Of a DNA stretch of 13,639 nt, positions 7,587-13,639 are shown piece after piece (position 1 is the stretch's first letter; the number at the start of each line of letters is the position of its first letter). Source of the stretch: Nitrospirota bacterium (GTDB taxonomy: Bacteria > Nitrospirota > Nitrospiria > Nitrospirales > UBA8639). The position numbers were made by a program, and so were the translations under genes. The DNA is taken from the NCBI GenBank assembly GCA_020348185.1, contig CP070743.1:1530264-1543902 (forward strand). Reading direction: 5' to 3'. The notes beneath the pieces were generated by a model. The model was given only the letters and a program-made list of their open reading frames with translations. It was not told where the DNA came from and did no database searches.

Positions 7587-8156
7587 ATGAGAACACCACA
7601 AAACCCACCTACCGTCCCAATTTTCGCCTTCGCCGTAGGACTGTCGGTTTTAATTTTGGCTTCTTGTGGTGGCCCACCCGAGTGGGTCCAGGAAGGTTCC
7701 GGCCCCTTAAATGAAGACGGGGAGAAAGCCATTTATGGAGTCGGGTCGGTGACAGGTGTGAGGAACGAACCCTTGGGTTGGGAAACTGCTGAAAACCGAT
7801 CACGTGCTGAATTGGCAAGATCCTTCGAAACCTATACAGCCTACCTTATGCGGGATTATGCCGCTTCCACGACGGCACAAGATTTCACGAAGTCCTCCGA
7901 AGAGCAAAACGTTGAACGGGCAGTCAAAACTTTTACCGCCACCACGCTTAATGGAATCCGCCCAATTGATCGTTATAAAGATGAAGAATCCGAAAGTTAT
8001 TATGTCTTGACTAAACTGTCTTTTAAAGAAATGCAGGAAACGTTGGCACAAGCTCAAGAGCTCAATAGTGAAGTGAGAGATTTTGTCAGAAAGAATGCCC
8101 AGCGAGCGTTCGAAGAATTGGAAAAGGAAGAGGCCAAACGACGAAAAGGGTTATGA
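7587..8156 (+). CDS. LPP20-like lipoprotein
   Basis: A 189-residue exported lipoprotein. The start at 7587 is chosen over the longer frame from 7479 for three reasons: AGGGGG lies at 7574-7579, seven bases upstream; both promoter candidates are downstream of 7479; and this start gives a standard signal peptide. The signal has one Arg near the start, a hydrophobic run (IFAFAVGLSVLIL), then the lipobox LASC with Cys27. The mature part begins GGPPEWVQEGSG and continues with KAIYGVGSV and AENRSRAELARSFETY, the order seen in LPP20-family lipoproteins. The last 40 residues are a charged helix (QRAFEELEKEEAKRRKGL). The Ser after the lipobox Cys is absent and Gly follows, so sorting to the outer membrane is expected. 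First gene of a four-lipoprotein operon; its stop overlaps the next start (ATGA at 8153-8156). Confidence 0.88.
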   Translation: MRTPQNPPTVPIFAFAVGLSVLILASCGGPPEWVQEGSGPLNEDGEKAIYGVGSVTGVRNEPLGWETAENRSRAELARSFETYTAYLMRDYAASTTAQDFTKSSEEQNVERAVKTFTATTLNGIRPIDRYKDEESESYYVLTKLSFKEMQETLAQAQELNSEVRDFVRKNAQRAFEELEKEEAKRRKGL

Positions 8157-8812
8157 TTAAACCGAGCCTCAGCAGGAAGGGCATTTGGTCCAATAGGCAT
8201 TTTCCTGGAAGACAGGTCCTATTATTCAGTTTTGTCTTGGGTTGTGCCCTCATCATGTCGGGGTGTGGGAAAGAAACTCGAGTGACACGCGTCGACAGCG
8301 ATGTCGTGACAGATTTTAGTGGCCGTTGGAATGATACGGATTCGAAACGTGTCGCTGAAACGATGGTCAGGGAGATGATCTCTCAACCTTGGCTTGGTAA
8401 TTTCACTCGAGATAATGGGAAACCTCCAGTCGTGATCGTAGGGACAATCCTGAACAGGAGCCATGAACATATTAACATCAACACGTTTGTATCCGACCTC
8501 GAGCGTGAATTGACAAACTCCCAGAAAGTCACCTTTGTCGCGAACAAGGCGGAGCGGGAGGAAGTTCGGGAGGAACGTCGGGATCAAGCTGTTCATGCCC
8601 TCGAAGAAACCCAAAAAGGGCCGGGGAGAGAAATAGGAGCGGACTTTATGATGAAAGGCTCCATTTCTACCATCCAAGACGAAGCCGAAGGGGTGAAGTC
8701 GGTGTTCTATCAAGTGGATTTAGACCTGATCGATCTGGAAAATAATGTCAAGTCCTGGTATGGCCAAAAAAAGATTAAAAAGGTCATCGAACGAAAGCGC
8801 TTTCTTTTTTAG
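8153..8812 (+). CDS. LpoB-type penicillin-binding-protein activator lipoprotein
   Basis: A 219-residue lipoprotein. A basic N-region (KPSLSRKG...HFPGR) leads into a hydrophobic stretch and the lipobox MSGC with Cys38. The mature domain carries the pattern of LpoB-like proteins: DTDSKRVAETMV (61-72), QPWLGNF (78-84), PPVVIVGTILNRSHEHI (91-107), TFVSDLEREL (111-120), VTFVANKAEREEVREER (126-142), IGADFMMKGSI (161-171), and a C-terminal VDLDLIDLENNVKSWYGQKKIKK (188-210). In enterobacteria LpoB sits in the outer membrane, reaches through peptidoglycan and stimulates PBP1b. This homologue lacks a long Pro-rich linker, so its reach is unclear. It starts inside the previous stop codon, so translation is probably coupled. 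A class A PBP partner is not in the window. Confidence 0.9.
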   Translation: MIKPSLSRKGIWSNRHFPGRQVLLFSFVLGCALIMSGCGKETRVTRVDSDVVTDFSGRWNDTDSKRVAETMVREMISQPWLGNFTRDNGKPPVVIVGTILNRSHEHININTFVSDLERELTNSQKVTFVANKAEREEVREERRDQAVHALEETQKGPGREIGADFMMKGSISTIQDEAEGVKSVFYQVDLDLIDLENNVKSWYGQKKIKKVIERKRFLF

Positions 8813-8821
8813 TTTCAATGA

Positions 8822-10357
8822 TTGCCTGTGAACTCCTGCAAAGTCGGCGCGGATCTCATTTGCCCCCTCTGTAATTTCCGCCCCCATTCTTTTTTTTCTC
8901 ACTCTCCTCATTTTCATTCTTCTCTCTCTGCATGGCGATTGATCTCCATCCTTGCTTCCCTGGTGTGCTTGCTCCAGGGCTGTGGTCCCACGCTCAAGCA
9001 TTATCCACAGGTCGAAGAGAGTCTCCGGCAGGGGGATCCTCAAAGGGCCGTTGAGCTTGTCGAAAAGGCTGAAGATTCCTATGACGAAGACAGTTATCTT
9101 TTATATTTAATGGATCTCGGCATGACCCTTCATTTAGCCGGTCAATACGAGGAGAGCAATCGGTACCTGGAGGAAGCTGATGAATTAGTTGCAGAGCAGT
9201 ACACCAAACGACTTCACGATGAAGCAGCCGCCATGTTGATTAATGAGGGTGAATTACCCTATCGGGGCGACCCCTACGAACAGGTCATGATCAATGTCAT
9301 CAAAGCCTTAAACTACGCGTTGTTGCAAAATCTTTCTGAAGCTCTTGTTGAAGCAAGAAAAATTGACCATCGATTAAATGTCTTGAATGATTCTGTGGAC
9401 CAGGATGAGTATCGTGAAGATCCGTTTGCTCGTTATCTCACCGGGGTGCTGTATGAAGCATCCGGCGATTTAAATAATGCCTTTATTGCCTATCGAAAAG
9501 CTGAAAAAGGATACCGTCTTGCCAGCTCCTGGTCCGGCGTCGCGCTTCCTGACACCCTGAAGCAGGATTTACTTCGTGTGACGAAGGCGCTTCATTTTCC
9601 AGAAGAGCACCAACATTACCGGAAGATATTCCCCCAAACCCCTGACTTTGAAGATACTTCGTCAGCTATAGCTCAGGTTTTTGTGGTGAGCTATAACGGC
9701 CGGGGCCCGATCAAAGAGGATGTGTTCCTGGATGTTCCCTTAAGCTATGATGCATTGCAATTAGCTGCGATTAACAAGTATGGCCTGGGTGGCGGAACAC
9801 GGCGCACCCGTGGTCGTGATGCGATTCTTTATGGGCTTCAAGGTCAAATTGTCAGGGTTGCCCTTCCCCAATTGGTTTCCCATCAATCTCAAGTGTCCTA
9901 TAGTACCGTTCGAGCCGAACAACCGGGGTCACAATATGAAACGATGACGGAACGGGTGTATGATGTAGGGGCCACAGCTAAAAAGAATTTGGATGATCAG
10001 TTTCCAACACTCATGGTTCGGGCGGCCGCCCGAGGCGCTCTCAAATACGGGGTTGCTCAAGGTATTGGGCAAGGCGTTCGGGCTTCCATAAATGGGAATG
10101 AAGCCCAATTGGTGGGAACCCTCGCGACTGCTATTGCCACCATGATGGTCATTGCCTCGGAAGAAGCAGACATTCGGAGCTGGCAGACTTTGCCTGGAGA
10201 AATCCAAATTGGTCGCCTCTGGTTGCAGCCTGGAGAATATACCATCACCGTAGAATCCTTTGACCAGGAGGGAGAACCATTGGCTACCTCCTCCCCCTAT
10301 GTCCTTTCCTTATCCACAGGAGAAACTCATTTTCTCACCCAACGGATCCTAGATTAA
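8822..10357 (+). CDS. COG3014-type lipoprotein with TPR-like helices
   Basis: A 511-residue frame, best matched to the uncharacterised COG3014 lipoproteins. From residue 38: a hydrophobic segment (LISILASLVCLL), lipobox LQGC with Cys54, then helical hairpins (roughly 60-240) with TPR-like spacing, such as MTLHLAGQYEESNRYLEEAD, FARYLTGVLYEASGDLNNAF and AYRKAEKGY. The second half has strand-rich blocks (AQVFVVSYNGRGPIKED, QIVRVALPQLV), a Gly/Ala-rich hydrophobic stretch around residues 400-445 (ARGALKYGVAQGIGQGV, ATAIATMMVIAS) and a C-terminal beta region (IQIGRLWLQPGEYTITVESF). COG3014 genes are often found next to lpoB-like genes, which supports the call. The start is uncertain: TTG 8822 and GTG 8828 are the only frame-compatible codons giving Arg before the helix, and neither has a ribosome site. 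TTG 8939 would leave no positive charge. Confidence 0.85.
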   Translation: MPVNSCKVGADLICPLCNFRPHSFFSHSPHFHSSLSAWRLISILASLVCLLQGCGPTLKHYPQVEESLRQGDPQRAVELVEKAEDSYDEDSYLLYLMDLGMTLHLAGQYEESNRYLEEADELVAEQYTKRLHDEAAAMLINEGELPYRGDPYEQVMINVIKALNYALLQNLSEALVEARKIDHRLNVLNDSVDQDEYREDPFARYLTGVLYEASGDLNNAFIAYRKAEKGYRLASSWSGVALPDTLKQDLLRVTKALHFPEEHQHYRKIFPQTPDFEDTSSAIAQVFVVSYNGRGPIKEDVFLDVPLSYDALQLAAINKYGLGGGTRRTRGRDAILYGLQGQIVRVALPQLVSHQSQVSYSTVRAEQPGSQYETMTERVYDVGATAKKNLDDQFPTLMVRAAARGALKYGVAQGIGQGVRASINGNEAQLVGTLATAIATMMVIASEEADIRSWQTLPGEIQIGRLWLQPGEYTITVESFDQEGEPLATSSPYVLSLSTGETHFLTQRILD

Positions 10358-10365
10358 ATCGTAGG

Positions 10366-11493
10366 ATGAAGTCTCACCCCGCAACGGTTCTTGCATGTGT
10401 TGTTATCCTATTGATCATCACTCTTTCAGGCTGCGCTGTGTTTCCGAGCGATGCTCCCCCGGCTTGGGTCAATGGAGAGAGCGAAAAATTTCCCAAGGAA
10501 TTGTATTTACTTGGGGTGGGGGAGGGTGATTCCCGAATAGTAGCAGAGCAACGGGCCTATGCGGCAGTCGCTCGAATTTTTGAAGTTCACGTGGAAGCCC
10601 AGTCTCGCGATTCGGAGACCTATTCCATCCAAGAACGCGAGGGAACGTCGCAAACTTCTCGACAGGTCACATTGGACCATGTGACCAAGGTCTCAACCAA
10701 AAAAATTTTAGGAAACGTCATCATCCTGGCCAGATGGGAGCAATTACATCCCTACCAATATTTTGTATTGGCCGGGATGGACCGAATTCAGTCTGAAAAA
10801 ATCCTCCGTGAAGAGCTTTCCGAATTGGATGAGGCCATCGACAAGGATGTGAAGGAAAGTCGCTCGGCAAATGATTCGCTGACTAAAATTCGAAGACTCA
10901 AACGTGCAATAAGGAGTACCGAGATTCGAAATGAAATAAATTCTGATTTGCGAATTGTTCGCTCGAGTGGATTAGGAGATCCACCGGTTTATCATTTGGA
11001 AGACCTCAATAATGAATTAGCTCACTACCTTAGAGAGGAACTCAGCGTTCGCCTTCAAATCCAAGGGGATCAAAATTCTCTCATCCGACGAGCCCTTCTG
11101 GAGGGACTCAGTCGAGAAGGGTTCTACCCCATTGACCAGGAAAAGGCTTCACCAGCCACGAATCGGAATAAGAGCTTCGCTCCAAAGGCGAAGGCCGACC
11201 TATTGATAAAGGGGGCGGCAACAATGTGGGAGTTGGATTTACCGGATCCGCGCTTTGTCTATGTTCGGTGGTGTGCCGACCTGCTCGTACTTGAAGACAA
11301 ACCTCAACGCATCATCGGAGTGGTATCCCGTTCGGGACGGGAGGGACATATTACGAAGGGCGAAGCTTTTGTCAGAGCGAGTAAAGCCATGCAGGCCGCT
11401 GTGATCTCTGATGTGACCGATGCCTTGTCTGATTTTATCTATGGAGAATTAGAAGAGTTAGCCCCTCCCACATCTACCGCTTGTCCGCGGTAG
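10366..11493 (+). CDS. Two-domain lipoprotein, LPP20-like N-terminus
   Basis: A 375-residue lipoprotein eight bases after the COG3014 gene. The signal has Lys2, a hydrophobic run (VVILLIITL) and lipobox LSGC with Cys23. Residues 30-150 follow the LPP20 pattern also seen in the first operon gene: PPAWVNGESE, LYLLGVGEG and a long helix AEQRAYAAVARIFEV, then WEQLHPYQYFVLAGMDR. A charged helix (140-185, LSELDEAIDKDVKES) links to a second domain (about 215-362) with RRALLEGLSREGF, KADLLIKGAATMWEL and RFVYVRWCADLLVL. I infer a TolB-N- or FlgT-like fold for the second domain from this layout alone. It is the last gene of the operon. A perfect 9-bp hairpin overlaps its stop codon. A Pro/Thr/Cys-rich tail (PPTSTACPR) follows the domain. 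Confidence 0.8.
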   Translation: MKSHPATVLACVVILLIITLSGCAVFPSDAPPAWVNGESEKFPKELYLLGVGEGDSRIVAEQRAYAAVARIFEVHVEAQSRDSETYSIQEREGTSQTSRQVTLDHVTKVSTKKILGNVIILARWEQLHPYQYFVLAGMDRIQSEKILREELSELDEAIDKDVKESRSANDSLTKIRRLKRAIRSTEIRNEINSDLRIVRSSGLGDPPVYHLEDLNNELAHYLREELSVRLQIQGDQNSLIRRALLEGLSREGFYPIDQEKASPATNRNKSFAPKAKADLLIKGAATMWELDLPDPRFVYVRWCADLLVLEDKPQRIIGVVSRSGREGHITKGEAFVRASKAMQAAVISDVTDALSDFIYGELEELAPPTSTACPR

Positions 11494-11495
11494 AT
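11472..11495. terminator. Stem-loop over the operon stop codon, possible terminator
   Basis: ATCTACCGC (11472-11480) and GCGGTAGAT (11487-11495) form a perfect nine-base-pair stem with a TTGTCC loop, and the TAG stop at 11491-11493 lies in the 3' arm. A second palindrome, AGATTTCAAATCT (11499-11511), follows at once. There is no U-run directly after either one; a T-rich stretch (ACTTTTTG) comes only at about 11536-11543. The - strand gene ends at 11544, so this is the meeting point of two converging transcripts and a shared stop is plausible. Confidence 0.4.
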
Positions 11496-11543
11496 ATCAG
11501 ATTTCAAATCTCAGATGGAACTTTAGGCTTTGAACTTTTTGCG

Positions 11544-12032
11544 TTACGTGCAGGAAAAGTCTGCCCGAAGGTCTTCAACCAATTGGACCCATTCTTGAGT
11601 TTTCTCTGTCAAGCGATCGTAGAGATCGCCAGAATCAGCTGCAGAGCCCGGAGTCGCCTGACTCAATTTCCTGCTGGCGCTTCTTCCGTGGTTTTCAGCC
11701 AGACTTAATAATTGACAGACACCTGAAGGCGCTGGATGTTGTCCGCCAGCTTGTTCAAAGAGTGCTAGAGCACGGTAGGCATTTTCCTGTGTCCGAAATA
11801 GGTCTTCAGCGCCCTCATAGACAAGTTTCGTTTGTGGATGGCCTTCTTTTTTCGCCAACTCGGATGCCATAAGGGCTGCTCTTCCTATAACGAGCGAGGC
11901 GCCATTAGGATCCCCATTCGCCATCGCTTCTTCCGCTTTGACCTCCAAGCGATCCATCTCCGCTTTCTCCCCTATCACTTGGGCTTCCGCTCCCGTTAAT
12001 TCTCCAATTAAGGGGATGGCGGCAATTAACAC
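11544..12032 (-). CDS. Small helical exported protein, start unclear
   Basis: I do not recognise a family. From the first standard start (GTG, 12032) the product has 162 residues. It is almost entirely helical and rich in Ala/Glu: AEMDRLEVKAEEAMANGD, ASLVIGRAALMASELAKK, LFRTQENAYRALALFEQA and a C-terminal VQLVEDLRADFSCT. The frame stays open upstream and reads as a signal peptide: basic KNCRIR, then hydrophobic FFPYIVLIAAIPLIG, then TGAEA, a plausible cleavage site. The GTG start would cut off the basic part. No ATG, GTG or TTG exists in the upstream extension, but an ATT at 12098 lies ten bases after GGAGG (12113-12109). So either a rare ATT start or a sequence error is likely. It follows the HEAT-repeat genes on the same strand. 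Confidence 0.6.
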   Translation of the reverse strand: MLIAAIPLIGELTGAEAQVIGEKAEMDRLEVKAEEAMANGDPNGASLVIGRAALMASELAKKEGHPQTKLVYEGAEDLFRTQENAYRALALFEQAGGQHPAPSGVCQLLSLAENHGRSASRKLSQATPGSAADSGDLYDRLTEKTQEWVQLVEDLRADFSCT

Positions 12033-12143
12033 AATGTAGGGAAAGAATCGAATTCGACAATTCTTCTCTCGTGAAATACTCTTGGAATATCGATGAATGC
12101 TCCCTGTGCCTCCGGTTTCACACGTTCACATTCGTTAACCCAT

Positions 12144-13241
12144 CTACTGAATTTGACCATCCAGGTCGATCTGTTTAAACGTCCAATTCGTCGCGTCTCG
12201 CAATGTTTTCATTTCAGCAGAGGTATCGTAAATTAACCAGATTTTTTCTTGCAGTTTAGTGATGGGAGCAATGGAATTTTCATTTCGTAACTTGCCGAGA
12301 CTCCAGACCACTTCCGTCAGTACCGGAAAATCAATATCTTTTGAAGATTCCATGTGCTGAAGATTCTCGTTGAGATAATCCAACAAGGGAGGCGTAATGG
12401 AGGGGTCGCCTGTCGTTGCACCAATATCTCCTAAGCCCTTGGCGGCGGCCGCACGAAGGGTTGAGTCCTCTGAAGTCTTAAACAATTCAGTGAGATAAGG
12501 AATAGCATCGCTCCCGGTGGCGGTCATAGCCGCAATCCCTTCTTCCGCCAGAGCGGGGTCTTTAATGATCTCTTTAAGGTGGGGTAGGGACTCATGGGAG
12601 CTAATGCTGGTCATGACTTTTAAAATAGTCAGTTTCCGTTGTTTTGACGTTTGAGGGTTATCTAGCAGTTTGAGGAGGCGATCATCCTGCCCCCATTCTG
12701 CTGTAATCATGACAGGGAAATCATATTCCTCTAATTTGATCTTCAATTGACTGAGGGCATAGTCTCCAGACTTTTTTACCTTGGCTTTTTGAGCAGCTTG
12801 TATGGCATCGTCGAAATCTGTTCGGACTTCCTTATACCATCCAAGATCCCGTCCATTGAGGTGATACCCAAACAAGCAGGCCGGACCTTTCCATAAACGT
12901 GCGGGGGCATCAACCATTTCCGCGTCGCCTCCGGCCCTGGTGGTTCCGGCCCACTTTTTGCGTTCCTCACATTTCACTCGAAACTCAACATCATGGGGGG
13001 ATTTCCTATCAGTGACTATTGTATACTCCATTTCTTCTAAACGTCGCTTGACGACTTCCTCTAGGGGTGCTCCGTCAGCACGTCCACGTTCCGTTAAAGC
13101 CAATATCTTGATAAAAACGGTTTGGACATTCGCCAATTGAGCTTTTTGCTCTTCTGTAAAGTGTATTCGTCGGGCAAAACTTTCAGACAGACTAGACAGG
13201 GCAAAAAAAACAATCAGGAATCCATAAGTCCAATATTTCAT
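12144..13241 (-). CDS. Exported HEAT-repeat protein
   Basis: The start is set at the second of two adjacent ATGs (13241), seven bases after GGGGAGG (13255-13249); the first ATG (13244) is an alternative. The longer frame reaching 13361 runs into the upstream paralogue and is not believed. The product has 365 residues: Lys2, a hydrophobic signal (TYGFLIVFFALSSL) with a likely cleavage after ESFA; a globular domain (30-160) with EEVVKRRLEEMEYTIV, HDVEFRVKCEERKKW and LWKGPACLFGY; then helices in the HEAT/PBS-lyase pattern from about 180 to 355 (LPHLKEIIKDPALAEEGIAAM, AIPYLTELFK, LRAAAAKGLGDIG, LTEVVWSLGKLRNENSI). Cys91 and Cys122 could form a disulfide. HEAT arrays bind partners; none is known here. 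It is 31 bases downstream of a paralogue's stop. Confidence 0.82.
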   Translation of the reverse strand: MKYWTYGFLIVFFALSSLSESFARRIHFTEEQKAQLANVQTVFIKILALTERGRADGAPLEEVVKRRLEEMEYTIVTDRKSPHDVEFRVKCEERKKWAGTTRAGGDAEMVDAPARLWKGPACLFGYHLNGRDLGWYKEVRTDFDDAIQAAQKAKVKKSGDYALSQLKIKLEEYDFPVMITAEWGQDDRLLKLLDNPQTSKQRKLTILKVMTSISSHESLPHLKEIIKDPALAEEGIAAMTATGSDAIPYLTELFKTSEDSTLRAAAAKGLGDIGATTGDPSITPPLLDYLNENLQHMESSKDIDFPVLTEVVWSLGKLRNENSIAPITKLQEKIWLIYDTSAEMKTLRDATNWTFKQIDLDGQIQ

Positions 13242-13275
13242 CATAGGGCCTCCCCTGGGGAAAAAGAAAGAAAAC

Positions 13276-13639
13276 TTAACTGATATGGCCATCCAAGTCC
13301 AATTGTTTGTAGGACCAGTTCGCGGCTTCTCGCAAAGACGCCATTTCAGGAGAATTATCATAAATTAACCAGATTTTCTTCTGGAGTTCGGCCATAGGAG
13401 CAATTGAATTTTCGTCACGTAGCTTTCCCATCGACCAGACCACCTCCGTCAGAACCGGAAAGTTAATATCTTCTGAGGTTTTCATCGTCGCGACAGCCGC
13501 CTTAAGATAATCAATCAACGGAGGAATGGTTCGAGGGTCGCCTGTTGCAGCCGCGACCTTCCCTAAAGCTTTGGCAGCTGCCGCTCGAATTGCGTCCTGT
13601 TGGGAAGTCTGAAAAATATCAATTAATAACGGGATGGAT
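13276..13639 (-). CDS. HEAT-repeat paralogue, 5' end outside window
   Basis: Only the C-terminal 120 residues are visible, cut by the right edge. They align without gaps to the C-terminus of the next gene with about 60% identity (my count is 73 of 120). Shared blocks include RAAAAK, LTEVVWS, ENSIAP, KIWLIYD and the final DLDG. The residue pattern is again HEAT/PBS-lyase repeats. The whole gene probably has the same layout: signal peptide, N-terminal domain, then repeats. The two genes are tandem duplicates in one transcription unit; the rest of the gene, and possibly more copies, should lie just beyond the window. Confidence 0.8.
   Translation of the reverse strand, partial: SIPLLIDIFQTSQQDAIRAAAAKALGKVAAATGDPRTIPPLIDYLKAAVATMKTSEDINFPVLTEVVWSMGKLRDENSIAPMAELQKKIWLIYDNSPEMASLREAANWSYKQLDLDGHIS

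Noticed and set aside
8222..8713. 163-codon frame on the minus strand
   Set aside because: It lies wholly opposite the LpoB-like gene, which has clear family motifs; the reverse product shows none.
11481..11708. 75-codon + strand frame at the converging gene ends
   Set aside because: It overlaps the lipoprotein stop region and the antisense of the - strand gene, has no ribosome site and no recognisable pattern.
13245..13361. N-terminal extension of the complete HEAT-repeat protein
   Set aside because: It overlaps the end of the upstream paralogue in another frame and is not signal-like, while the ATG pair at 13241-13244 has a strong ribosome site and a signal peptide.
1..13639. Mobile element, CRISPR array, tRNA or rRNA
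   Set aside because: I saw no transposase or integrase motifs, no regularly spaced repeats, and no recognisable RNA gene on either strand by eye.

Overview
The window looks like chromosomal DNA of a moderate-GC Gram-negative (diderm) bacterium. A cluster of four lipobox proteins, two LPP20-type, one LpoB-type and one COG3014-type, implies an outer membrane. The general style (acs, a DUF4301 protein, a DUF1015 protein, exported HEAT-repeat proteins) reminds me of Nitrospirota such as Nitrospira. That assignment is an impression and rests on no marker gene. I see no mobile element, CRISPR array, tRNA or rRNA.

Left part (1-3289, all + strand): the C-terminal two thirds of an MFS transporter cut by the window edge; a 41-residue single-span membrane protein; riboflavin synthase (alpha chain); a 51-residue membrane protein with a Cys-rich tail; and a DUF1015 protein with a DGHHR motif. 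This is metabolic and housekeeping DNA.

Middle (3344-7385, all - strand): acetyl-CoA synthetase (acs) with a good promoter, converging on the DUF1015 gene. Then comes a 271-bp spacer full of short complementary repeats around a GC palindrome. Next are a 524-residue DUF4301 protein, which has motifs resembling UDP-sugar pyrophosphorylases, and a 56-residue protein of unknown role.

Right part, + strand (7587-11493): a tight four-gene operon, every product with a lipobox. They are an LPP20-like lipoprotein, an LpoB-type penicillin-binding-protein activator, a COG3014 TPR-like lipoprotein, and a longer lipoprotein with an LPP20-like N-terminus and a possible TolB-N-like C-terminus. The first two overlap by four bases and the others are 8-10 bases apart. 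Together they probably form an outer-membrane complex that touches peptidoglycan. LpoB-type proteins switch on class A PBPs, and LPP20 domains also occur in the Vibrio flagellar H-ring proteins. This operon is the most system-like part of the window.

Right end, - strand (11544-13639): an array that converges on the lipoprotein operon. It holds two tandem paralogous HEAT-repeat proteins (the distal one cut by the window edge, about 60% identical over their last 120 residues) and a small helical exported protein whose start codon is unclear. Both sets of genes encode exported proteins, so this end looks like an envelope-focused region.
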